The notes under the pieces are model-generated. The model ran no database searches and was not told the DNA's origin. It saw only the letters and a program-made list of their open reading frames with translations. Source: Alcaligenaceae bacterium (GTDB lineage: Bacteria; Pseudomonadota; Gammaproteobacteria; Burkholderiales; Burkholderiaceae_B). From it: 5,312 nt of DNA. The DNA lies in contig JAAZDZ010000107.1 of assembly GCA_012512545.1 (NCBI GenBank), positions 1 through 5,312 on the forward strand, in the 5' to 3' direction. This document shows, one piece after another, positions 1 to 5,312 of the stretch. Both the position numbers and the translations under genes were made by a program. Each line of letters opens with the position of its first letter. The first letter of the stretch is position 1.

Positions 1-1369
1 GGACTTCCTCGAAACTCTTGGACAAGGCTTGCGCCATTTCCGGGCTTTCAATAATAAAGCCCAGTTCCGTATTCAAATTGATCGAGCGCGGATCGAAGTT
101 GAAAGAGCCCACAAACAGGCGTTTGCCATCCACGGCAAAGGTCTTGGCGTGCAGGCTGGAGCCCGAGCTGCCAAATGGCCCTGCTTTCTCTTTGGGCCTG
201 TCCGGGTCGGGGTCGCGCCGCATTTCATAAAGGGCCACGCCTTGCTTCAGTAGCGGTAGTCGATACTTTGAATATCCGGCGTGGACGGCAATGACATCTG
301 TCGCTTCCATGCCGTTGGTCAGTATGCGCACCCGCACGCCTTGCTGCGCCCATGCGCCAAAGGCTTCAACGCCCTGCGTGGTGGGGACAAAATAGGGCGA
401 GATCAGGTCTATCGTCTGTTGTGGCGCATCAAGGGTTTCCAGCAGCCGGGCGGTCAGCATGGTTTCCGGCTGCGCCTTGCCCAGTACCTTTCCAGGGTCG
501 TCGCTGACCATGCGCACAGGAACCCACTGGTATTCCAGCTTTCTGGCTACCAGATTTTCCATAAAGGTGGATTGCGCCACGGCGCGGGCGTAAGCGAGGG
601 CCTTCGGGGTCAGGGCCGTGCTGGCCTCTTTTTCCTGCAACGCCTTGGCCAGGCGCTTGCGAGGCAGGGCGACCAGTTGTTCCAACGGGTAGGCGGATTC
701 GCTGTTCCAGTAGCGGTCGAAGTCTTCCGAGACTTCATCAACAGCGGGGCCCGCCACCATCACGTCCAGATCAGTAAAGGTGATGCCTGGAGTCGCGTCG
801 AAGTATTCATCCCCGATATTGCGGCCACCTACGATTGTGACCTGGCCATCCACCGTGAATGATTTATTGTGCATGCGGCGGTTCAGCCGCCGGAAGTCGG
901 TCAGAAACCCCAGCGGCTTGAGCGTGCGGAACGGAAAGGGGTTGAACAGCCGGACTTCGGCATTGGGCCGGCTGTTCAGCAAAGCCAGCTTGCCATCAAG
1001 CCCGCTGGTGCCGTTGTCGTCCAGCAGCAGCCTGACACGCACGCCGCGCTGCGCTGCCTGGTGCAGGGCTTTGAGCAGCAGGTTGCCGGTGATATCGTCG
1101 CGCCAGATATAGTACTGAAGGTCGATGCTGCGCTGCGCTGCCTCGATGGACAGCATGCGGGCGGCAAAAGCATCCAGCGAATTGGGCAGCGCAACGACGC
1201 CCGACAAGCCGGGGTGTTGTTCGACCTGCGGGGCCAGCACCCGTCCCAGCAGGGTGTCGGCGCTTTCCTGTCTGGACAGCGCCTGGGACGGTTGCCGGTC
1301 TTCCAGGGACGGCGGCTGGCAGGCGGACAACAGCAGACCGATAGCGATCAGCAGCCCTTTTCTCAGCAT
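1..1369 (-). CDS. Phospholipase D / cardiolipin synthase-like lipoprotein (ClsC/YmdC type), C-terminus cut by window edge
   Basis: The reading frame is open from the ATG at 1369 to the window edge, giving 456 visible residues and no stop. Residues 1-17 form a short lipoprotein signal: K and R near the start, a hydrophobic run, then the lipobox LSAC with lipidation Cys17. Gln18 follows rather than Asp, which in enterobacteria favours sorting to the outer membrane. Two complete HxKxxxxD motifs are present, H167/K169/D174 and H407/K409/D414, each followed by the usual small-residue and Asn pattern (GGRN, GSFN), so both halves of the active site appear intact. The family cleaves or transfers phosphatidyl groups through a phosphohistidine intermediate; in E. 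coli ClsC makes cardiolipin. The specific reaction here is inferred. E. coli ClsC has 473 residues and related lipoproteins are somewhat longer, so only a C-terminal tail is missing. The ribosome site is weak (GGGA six bases before ATG), but the lipobox fixes the start. It lies 45 bases after the upstream gene, on the same strand. Confidence 0.93.
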   Translation of the reverse strand, partial: MLRKGLLIAIGLLLSACQPPSLEDRQPSQALSRQESADTLLGRVLAPQVEQHPGLSGVVALPNSLDAFAARMLSIEAAQRSIDLQYYIWRDDITGNLLLKALHQAAQRGVRVRLLLDDNGTSGLDGKLALLNSRPNAEVRLFNPFPFRTLKPLGFLTDFRRLNRRMHNKSFTVDGQVTIVGGRNIGDEYFDATPGITFTDLDVMVAGPAVDEVSEDFDRYWNSESAYPLEQLVALPRKRLAKALQEKEASTALTPKALAYARAVAQSTFMENLVARKLEYQWVPVRMVSDDPGKVLGKAQPETMLTARLLETLDAPQQTIDLISPYFVPTTQGVEAFGAWAQQGVRVRILTNGMEATDVIAVHAGYSKYRLPLLKQGVALYEMRRDPDPDRPKEKAGPFGSSGSSLHAKTFAVDGKRLFVGSFNFDPRSINLNTELGFIIESPEMAQALSKSFEEV

Positions 1370-1414
1370 GGCGTATCCCGTTCGGAAGCAGTGAGGCGGG
1401 CGTTGGCGCGCACT

Positions 1415-2026
1415 TCAGGCACTGCCTTCCTGCCAGTTCCTGTAGGCCGCGCGGGTGCGGTCCGACACGGATTCCAGCACTTTCTGGTGGTTGACCTGGT
1501 GCCGCATCATCAGGCGCGCATCGGCCACGGAGCGCGATTTGCAGAACCAGTGGCAGCTGTGCTGTAACAGATACAGTTCGGCCGAAAGATGGAAGGCGCG
1601 TTCTTTAGGACTCCAGTTTTCTTCGTTATCGACCACATGGCGCAAGCCTGCCGCATGGATGGCCAGCAGTTGGCGGAAATCGCGCGTAAAGCCCGGGAGA
1701 TAGCGTTCGATATAGGGAATGCAGATGGCAAGGGTGCCAATGCGGGTTTCGGCTTCGCCTTCCTTCTGCATGGAGTTTGCCAATGATTGCGCCTGTATGG
1801 CCACCGCGCGTTCGGTCTGGGCAAAGTTTTCCAGAACCTGCAGCTGGCGGCTTTCAGAGTCTTCCTTGATGGCGCGGCCATAGCCTTCCGTCAGCGTTTC
1901 CATATGGCGTTCCAGCTGCAGATTGGCCAGGTTGCTGGCCAGCAGGGTGATGTGGGCGCGCTGATAACGCAGGGAAAACACCCGCCACACCACCAGCATC
2001 ATCAACAGCATCAATACCAGATCCAT
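1415..2026 (-). CDS. Membrane-anchored hypothetical protein, 203 residues, function unknown
   Basis: I do not recognise this protein and assign no function. Residues 2-18 are strongly hydrophobic (L, V, M rich with one Trp) and form a single membrane segment. The residues just after it are basic (R15, R20, R23), so by the positive-inside rule the N-terminus would face outward and the C-terminal domain the cytoplasm. Residues about 25-95 look like a long helix with heptad-like Leu/Ala spacing and many Gln and Glu, possibly a coiled coil. The rest, to 203, looks helical with a Trp/Tyr/His-rich patch around 147-180, including H156, C158, H159, W160 and C162. Coding status is supported by a good ribosome site (AAGGAAGG) at proper distance from the ATG, and by a fit between flanking genes with gaps of 33 and 45 bases. 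It may be co-expressed with the phospholipase D-like lipoprotein downstream; an envelope role is only a guess from the anchor and that neighbour. Confidence 0.85.
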   Translation of the reverse strand: MDLVLMLLMMLVVWRVFSLRYQRAHITLLASNLANLQLERHMETLTEGYGRAIKEDSESRQLQVLENFAQTERAVAIQAQSLANSMQKEGEAETRIGTLAICIPYIERYLPGFTRDFRQLLAIHAAGLRHVVDNEENWSPKERAFHLSAELYLLQHSCHWFCKSRSVADARLMMRHQVNHQKVLESVSDRTRAAYRNWQEGSA

Positions 2027-2032
2027 GAACTG

Positions 2033-2040
2033 CCTTCCTT
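2033..2040 (-). promoter_or_regulatory. Ribosome binding site for the 203-residue membrane protein
   Basis: Read on the minus strand this is AAGGAAGG, ending six bases before the ATG at 2026. It sits in the 33-base gap after the SDR stop and supports this start. I see no -35/-10 promoter or hairpin terminator in that gap, so transcription may continue from the SDR gene. Confidence 0.7.
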
Positions 2041-2059
2041 CGTTTCCTGCTTTTCAAAA

Positions 2060-2827
2060 TCAGCGCATTACCAGGCCGCCATCCACATAAAGAACCTGCC
2101 CCGTCATGAAACGGCTCCATTCAGAGGCCAGAAACAGCACAGGGCCTGTGACATCTTCAGGCGTGGCGACGCGGCGCATCGGCGTTTGCCCGGCCAATTG
2201 TTCGCGTAGCGATTCGCGGGTTTCCTGGCTGGCATCAGTCGGCCAGACCAGCCCCGGCGCTACGCAGTTTACCCTTATGCCGGAAGGGCCGAGATCGGCA
2301 GCCAGATGACGGCTGAAACCGATGAGGGCCGCTTTTGCCGTGGCGTAGTCATGGTAGGGCACAACCGGGTGTTCCACCAGATTGGTAGCGATATTCACAA
2401 TGCTGCCGCTGGCCTGCCGGCGCATGTACGGTACCACTGCCTGGCAGACATTGCAGGCGCTTTGCACGGCGCCGTCGAATTGTTCACGATAAGCCTGCCA
2501 TTCCAGCTGCTGAAAACGGGCGCGGGTATCGGGGTTGAAGCGGTAGGCGCGCAATGCATTATTGACCACGATATCAATGCGGCCGGTTTCCGCCAGCACC
2601 TGGGCGACCATGTTGTTGACGGCTTCTGCATTCATGACATCGGCTTTCTGGGCCCAGGCGTCGCCGCCCGACGCGATGCAGCGGTCAACGACCTGCGCTG
2701 CCGCTGCATCGTTGCTCAGATAGTTCACCACCACCAGGGCGCCTTCGCGGGCAAACGCCTGGGCGATGGCGGCGCCGATGCCCCGGCTGGCGCCGGTCAC
2801 CAGAACAACCTTGTTCCTGAAATCCAT
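2060..2827 (-). CDS. FabG-like short-chain dehydrogenase/reductase (SDR), divergent active-site subfamily
   Basis: This 255-residue protein has the length and order of a classical SDR. The Rossmann cofactor motif TGASRGIG is at residues 11-18, an NNA motif at 89-91 (NNAL instead of the usual NNAG), catalytic Tyr161 and Lys165 in YATAK, the segment PGLV at 191-194 and the closing VDGG at 248-251. Such enzymes interconvert a carbonyl and an alcohol with NAD(P)H. Counting back 13 residues from Tyr161, the catalytic Ser position holds Thr148, and the usual helix-4 Asn appears to be Ala120. From memory, the stretch NPVVPYHDY in a group annotated as a FabG variant (PRK08642) resembles HPVVPYHDY here, so these changes are probably subfamily features rather than decay. 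A FabG role in fatty acid synthesis is possible but unlikely in this context; acting on the aldehyde or hydroxy product of the neighbouring LuxC-type reductase fits better (inference). The start is set by a GGAGG site; the gap to the binding-protein gene is 20 bases. Confidence 0.95.
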   Translation of the reverse strand: MDFRNKVVLVTGASRGIGAAIAQAFAREGALVVVNYLSNDAAAAQVVDRCIASGGDAWAQKADVMNAEAVNNMVAQVLAETGRIDIVVNNALRAYRFNPDTRARFQQLEWQAYREQFDGAVQSACNVCQAVVPYMRRQASGSIVNIATNLVEHPVVPYHDYATAKAALIGFSRHLAADLGPSGIRVNCVAPGLVWPTDASQETRESLREQLAGQTPMRRVATPEDVTGPVLFLASEWSRFMTGQVLYVDGGLVMR

Positions 2828-2835
2828 ATCTGTTG

Positions 2836-2840
2836 CCTCC
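2836..2840 (-). promoter_or_regulatory. Strong ribosome binding site for the SDR gene
   Basis: GGAGG on the minus strand stands eight bases before the ATG at 2827. It lies within the 20-base gap after the binding-protein stop codon. It decides the SDR start and is the strongest Shine-Dalgarno match in the window. Confidence 0.85.
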
Positions 2841-2847
2841 GGTGGTT

Positions 2848-3852
2848 TTATTGGGTTCTGGAGAGCAGGTCGGTCGCGACGGCATCCTGCACAGAAATTT
2901 TCCGCGAGATCAGGCCCAGGCGGAAATAGGCGTCGGCGGCGGTTTGCAGGGTTTCCAGGTTCAGCGTGCCCAGCCCTTGCTGTTGTGTCAGTTCGGACGT
3001 GCTGGCGCGATTGCGCAGAGCAATGATTTCAGCGTTGAGGCTTTCATCCTGGCCGTCCAGGGCGTGCCGCACGGCAAGTTGCGCGGCCTCCTCAGGCTTG
3101 CGCATCATCCATTCGACACTGTGGCGCCAGGCCGCCAGAAAGCGGCGCAGCATGTCCTTGTTTTCCTGGTAGAAGGATTCCTGTACCACGAGCAGATCGC
3201 TGGAATAGTTCAGGTAGTCGGCGACATCAATCACGTTGATGTCTTTCAGACCGCGGCGCTGCGCCAGAGCCAGGCCGGTATCAGTGGCGGCCGTGGCATC
3301 GACCCGGCCCTGGATGAGCGGCGCAAAATTCAACAGACCGGTCACGGTGAGGGTAACGTCGTCCTCGCTCAGCCCGACCTGCTGCAGGAGAATCTGCAGG
3401 TTCTGGCGGGTGCCGCTGGACAGGCTGTAGACGCCGATGCGCTTGCCCTTGAGGTCGGAGGGTTCGGTGATGCCGCTTGAGGCCAGCGTCACGACATTGA
3501 AGACATTCTGCGGGTAGATGTCGTAGATGGCGCGCAACTGGGCGCCTTTATCCAGGGCTGCAAAAAAAGAGCCGGGGTCGGTGAAGGCAACGTTTGCCTG
3601 GCCGCTCAACAGGTTGCGCAAGGCATCGCCGCCGCCCGCGCCGGGCAGATAGGTCAGTGCCAGGCCCTCATTCCTGAAAAAGCCCATATCGGGTTCGGCC
3701 AGCAGGTGGATGATTTCCGTGATGGGTTTGCTCCATCCCGCCAGGGTGATTTCTTCCGGTGAGGGCGATTGAGCCGGGGCGGTCTGCGAGGCAAACGCCA
3801 GGGTGGACGCGATTGCGAACGTGGCCAGGCGGCGCATCATAGGCTTGAGCAT
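2848..3852 (-). CDS. ABC importer periplasmic substrate-binding protein, NMT1/TauA/SsuA (NitT/TauT) type
   Basis: This 334-residue protein is the solute-capturing subunit of an ABC importer. Residues 1-27 form a Sec signal peptide: basic K3, R7 and R8, a hydrophobic core from about 9 to 21, and a likely cut after APA at residue 27. The mature part shows the family pattern: an early GLALTYLPGAGGGDALRNLL stretch (63-82), a GQANVAFTDPG segment (84-94) and a DLKGKRIGVYSLSSG block (133-147), as in proteins that bind sulfonates, taurine, nitrate, thiamine-precursor pyrimidines or aromatic acids. The ligand cannot be read from sequence, so no symbol is given. Its ATG overlaps the permease stop by one base (TAATG), pointing to translational coupling, and an AGGAA site supports this Met over Met5 or Met6. 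Having the binding protein after the permease, with no ATPase gene adjacent, is a less common order. Confidence 0.95.
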   Translation of the reverse strand: MLKPMMRRLATFAIASTLAFASQTAPAQSPSPEEITLAGWSKPITEIIHLLAEPDMGFFRNEGLALTYLPGAGGGDALRNLLSGQANVAFTDPGSFFAALDKGAQLRAIYDIYPQNVFNVVTLASSGITEPSDLKGKRIGVYSLSSGTRQNLQILLQQVGLSEDDVTLTVTGLLNFAPLIQGRVDATAATDTGLALAQRRGLKDINVIDVADYLNYSSDLLVVQESFYQENKDMLRRFLAAWRHSVEWMMRKPEEAAQLAVRHALDGQDESLNAEIIALRNRASTSELTQQQGLGTLNLETLQTAADAYFRLGLISRKISVQDAVATDLLSRTQ

Positions 3853-4637
3853 TATTTATTTCCTGGTTCTGTAGCGATGTAAGGGCGCAGCAAACGGTTG
3901 GGTATCCACAAGGCGCCCAGGTAAAGCAGAAGCCCCATAAGGGTGATGAGTATCAGCACAGCGAACATCAGCGCGGTATCCATGGCGCCCTGGGCGGCGA
4001 TGATCAAGGCCCCAAGGCCCTGGCTGGCGCCGATGAATTCGCCCACCACGGCGCCCACCAGAGCCAGCACTGCGGCAATGCGAAAACCCGCCAGAATAGC
4101 GGGCCAGCCGCTGGGCACTTTCAGGCGCCACAGGGTCTGCCAGTGGGTGGCACCCAGCATGCGGAACAGCTGCAGTCGTGTCGGGTCGGTTTGTGCGATG
4201 CCGGTCATCGTGCCTTCCAGCAAGGGAAAAAAGCACACCAGGGCCGTGATCACCACCACTGGCAGCGTGCCGAAACCCAGCCAGACAGTCAGCAAAGGGG
4301 CCAGCGCCAGCTTGGGGATAACCTGGCTGGCCAGAATGTAGGGCATGAAAACCTGGCGCCCAAAGGCCGATTCGCCCAGCGCCAGCCCGCACAGAAACCC
4401 CACTGCCGTGCCCAGCGCCAGGCCCGCCACGACTTCCACCAGCGTTTGCATGATGTGCGGCCAGAAATAGCCGGTATGCAGGCCGCGCCACAGCGATCGG
4501 GTCACAGCGGAAGGCGAGGGCAGCACAAGCTCGGACCAGTCAAAGGCGTGAACGGCCCATTCCCATGTCAGCAGCATGGCGAGCAGCAGCAGAGCCGACC
4601 ACAGCGGGGGGGATTTCCACAAGTTTGTTTTCATCAT
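3852..4637 (-). CDS. ABC importer inner-membrane permease, SsuC/TauC (BPD_transp_1) type
   Basis: This 261-residue protein is the membrane channel subunit of a NitT/TauT-type importer. About six membrane segments can be seen, near residues 11-29, 66-88, 97-120, 124-141, 183-205 and 219-245. Between the fourth and fifth is the cytoplasmic EAA loop that docks the ATPase: it starts around E141-G142, includes MLGATHWQTLW (160-170) and ends in VPSGWPAI (174-181), followed by the typical GFRIA. The LVLPSPSAV motif at 37-45 is also characteristic of the family. Length matches SsuC/TauC relatives. It starts nine bases after the LuxC-type gene's stop; a weak AGGG overlapping that stop is seven bases ahead of the first ATG, and a second ATG follows immediately, so the start could be one codon later. 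No ATPase gene is in the window, so the importer is incomplete here. Confidence 0.96.
   Translation of the reverse strand: MMKTNLWKSPPLWSALLLLAMLLTWEWAVHAFDWSELVLPSPSAVTRSLWRGLHTGYFWPHIMQTLVEVVAGLALGTAVGFLCGLALGESAFGRQVFMPYILASQVIPKLALAPLLTVWLGFGTLPVVVITALVCFFPLLEGTMTGIAQTDPTRLQLFRMLGATHWQTLWRLKVPSGWPAILAGFRIAAVLALVGAVVGEFIGASQGLGALIIAAQGAMDTALMFAVLILITLMGLLLYLGALWIPNRLLRPYIATEPGNK
3860..3864 (-). promoter_or_regulatory. Ribosome binding site inside the permease 3' end, for the binding-protein gene
   Basis: AGGAA on the minus strand, seven bases before the TAATG junction, lies within the last permease codons. It favours the ATG at 3852 over two in-frame ATGs four and five codons later, and indicates that the permease and binding protein are translated as a pair. 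Confidence 0.7.
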
Positions 4638-4644
4638 GGCCTGG

Positions 4645-4648
4645 CCCT
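4645..4648 (-). promoter_or_regulatory. Weak ribosome binding site overlapping the reductase stop, for the permease gene
   Basis: AGGG on the minus strand overlaps the TAG stop of the LuxC-type gene and lies seven bases before the first permease ATG. The overlap suggests that ribosomes finishing the reductase feed permease translation. The match is short, so confidence is modest. Confidence 0.45.
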
Positions 4649-5312
4649 AATCCCGATACGGGGCGAATGATTCGGCAGCGGCTTCTGCCGAGGCTTCAAT
4701 ATCGACCATGCGCACCAGTTCCAGCAGGCTGAAGCGGCCATCATGGTGCCAGCCGGATTCGGGCGTTGTCATGGCTCCCAGGGCGCTGATGCGGGTGGCG
4801 CCGGTCTGGGCGATCAAGGGCGCCAGGCGGAACAGTTCTTCGGGGCTGGCGGCCAGCCCCACCGTCTGCAGCACAGCGCGCTGCCCGGCCAGCATCGGCA
4901 TGGCATCATCCAGGCTGTCCACAGCCATGACGCAGACCGTGCGGTTCAAGGCGCCAGCCAGCGGCGCCTGGGGGACATCCATATAGGCGACGCCCCAGGG
5001 TGCATCCGCAGGCCCCATCAGTTCAATTGCTTCGCCCCGCAGTTCTGCCAGTTCCAGTGTTTGCCGCCACTGCGCAACAGAGGCGGATTCTTCCAGCGAT
5101 AAGGCGCGGCGGGCAAACGTGTGTTGCAGCGCGGCGAGTTCTCCAGCCAGATGGCAGGCGAACTCACGCGGGGAAGTCTGCGCGCCGCGTTCCACATACA
5201 GCGTTTGGGGCGAGTAGCAGCCTTGCTGGTCCCAGCGCATGATGTCCAGCGCGGCCTGCCGCGCGGTGGATTGGGCTTGCCGGGTATCCAGGGCGGTGCC
5301 CGAAACCAGGCC
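4647..5312 (-). CDS. LuxC-family acyl-CoA reductase, C-terminal 221 residues; N-terminus outside the window
   Basis: The frame stays open from the TAG at 4647 to the window edge; the first Met visible (5240) is internal, because 24 in-frame residues precede it and it directly adjoins a conserved motif. That motif, MRWDQQGCYSPQTLYVERG, resembles the DQQxCxSP block of LuxC-type reductases, and its Cys (codon 5217-5219) is the best candidate for the nucleophile that carries the acyl thioester in this aldehyde-dehydrogenase-related family. Near the end, ALGAMTTPESGWHHDGR and then LLELVRMVDIE match the usual C-terminal region. LuxC enzymes reduce an acyl-CoA or enzyme-bound acyl group to an aldehyde with NADPH; family members have roughly 400-480 residues, so about half is missing here. 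Outside luminous bacteria such proteins are not tied to light production, and no luciferase genes are present. The importer genes follow after nine bases. Identification rests on remembered motifs. Confidence 0.85.
   Translation of the reverse strand, partial: GLVSGTALDTRQAQSTARQAALDIMRWDQQGCYSPQTLYVERGAQTSPREFACHLAGELAALQHTFARRALSLEESASVAQWRQTLELAELRGEAIELMGPADAPWGVAYMDVPQAPLAGALNRTVCVMAVDSLDDAMPMLAGQRAVLQTVGLAASPEELFRLAPLIAQTGATRISALGAMTTPESGWHHDGRFSLLELVRMVDIEASAEAAAESFAPYRD

Noticed and set aside
1045..1142. Repeated 13-base string CGCTGCGCTGCCT near 1047 and 1130
   Set aside because: Both copies encode part of an Ala-Ala-Gln-Arg stretch in the same protein; two short copies fit chance codon reuse, not a mobile or regulatory repeat.
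1415..1440. Short inverted repeat AGGCA-G-TGCCT at the end of the 203-residue gene, as a possible terminator
   Set aside because: The loop is one base, the stem is five pairs inside coding sequence and no U-run follows, so it cannot form a useful terminator hairpin.
869..1567. Plus-strand open frame of 232 codons
   Set aside because: It lies opposite the phospholipase D-like gene and the start of the next gene, which carry intact motifs on the minus strand. Its translation has no recognisable domain and reads as high-GC antisense noise.
2027..2059. Possible promoter between the SDR and the anchored-protein gene
   Set aside because: The gap is AT-richer than its surroundings but only 33 bases long, is partly taken up by the ribosome site, and holds no recognisable -35/-10 pair.
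2306..3480. Long plus-strand open frames at 2306-2929 and 2833-3480
   Set aside because: They are antisense to the SDR and binding-protein genes, which have full family motifs and ribosome sites; the plus-strand products are His/Gly/Gln-rich without domains.
3856..4670. Minus-strand frame 3856-4491 and plus-strand frame 4143-4670
   Set aside because: Both are out-of-frame shadows of the permease, whose six membrane segments and EAA loop identify the true frame.
4647..5240. Reading the reductase as a complete 197-residue protein starting at the ATG at 5240
   Set aside because: The frame continues open to the window edge, the ATG is next to the conserved catalytic block, and the family is about twice as long. 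It is an internal Met of a gene cut by the edge.
4647..5312. Interpretation as part of a bioluminescence (lux) operon
   Set aside because: No luciferase subunit genes or LuxD/LuxE are visible, and the neighbours are importer genes; LuxC-type reductases occur in many non-luminous bacteria.

Overview
The window carries six protein genes, all on the minus strand and packed almost end to end, so transcription runs from position 5312 towards position 1. The high GC, the coding style and the protein types (a NitT/TauT-type ABC importer, a two-HKD phospholipase D lipoprotein, a LuxC-type acyl-CoA reductase) suggest a Gram-negative proteobacterium. My best guess is a betaproteobacterium of the Alcaligenaceae (Bordetella/Achromobacter-like). 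That placement is an inference from protein style, not from any marker gene. No RNA gene, mobile element, CRISPR array, long repeat or convincing terminator was seen.

Layout in transcription order: (1) 5312-4647, C-terminal half of a LuxC-family acyl-CoA reductase whose start lies beyond the window; (2) 4637-3852, ABC importer permease of the SsuC/TauC type; (3) 3852-2848, its periplasmic substrate-binding protein (NMT1/TauA/SsuA type), whose start codon shares one base with the permease stop; (4) 2827-2060, a FabG-like short-chain dehydrogenase/reductase of a divergent subfamily; (5) 2026-1415, an unrecognised 203-residue protein with an N-terminal membrane anchor; (6) 1369-1, a phospholipase D/cardiolipin synthase-like lipoprotein cut off at its C-terminus by the window edge. 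The distances between genes are 9, -1, 20, 33 and 45 bases, so no stretch of 300 bases lacks a gene and one transcript could cover everything.

Genes 1-4 look like one metabolic module. The importer would bring in a small, probably anionic, organic compound. The LuxC-type enzyme would reduce an activated acyl group to an aldehyde, and the SDR would reduce or oxidise a carbonyl/alcohol in the same route. The substrate cannot be read from the sequence. The ATPase of the importer and an acyl-activating partner (LuxE-type or CoA ligase) are absent here and should be looked for just upstream. Genes 5 and 6 appear to be an envelope-related pair that may only be downstream passengers. The LuxC-importer-SDR combination is the best candidate for an undescribed system. 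The two interrupted edge genes are real and were identified by reading the minus strand directly.
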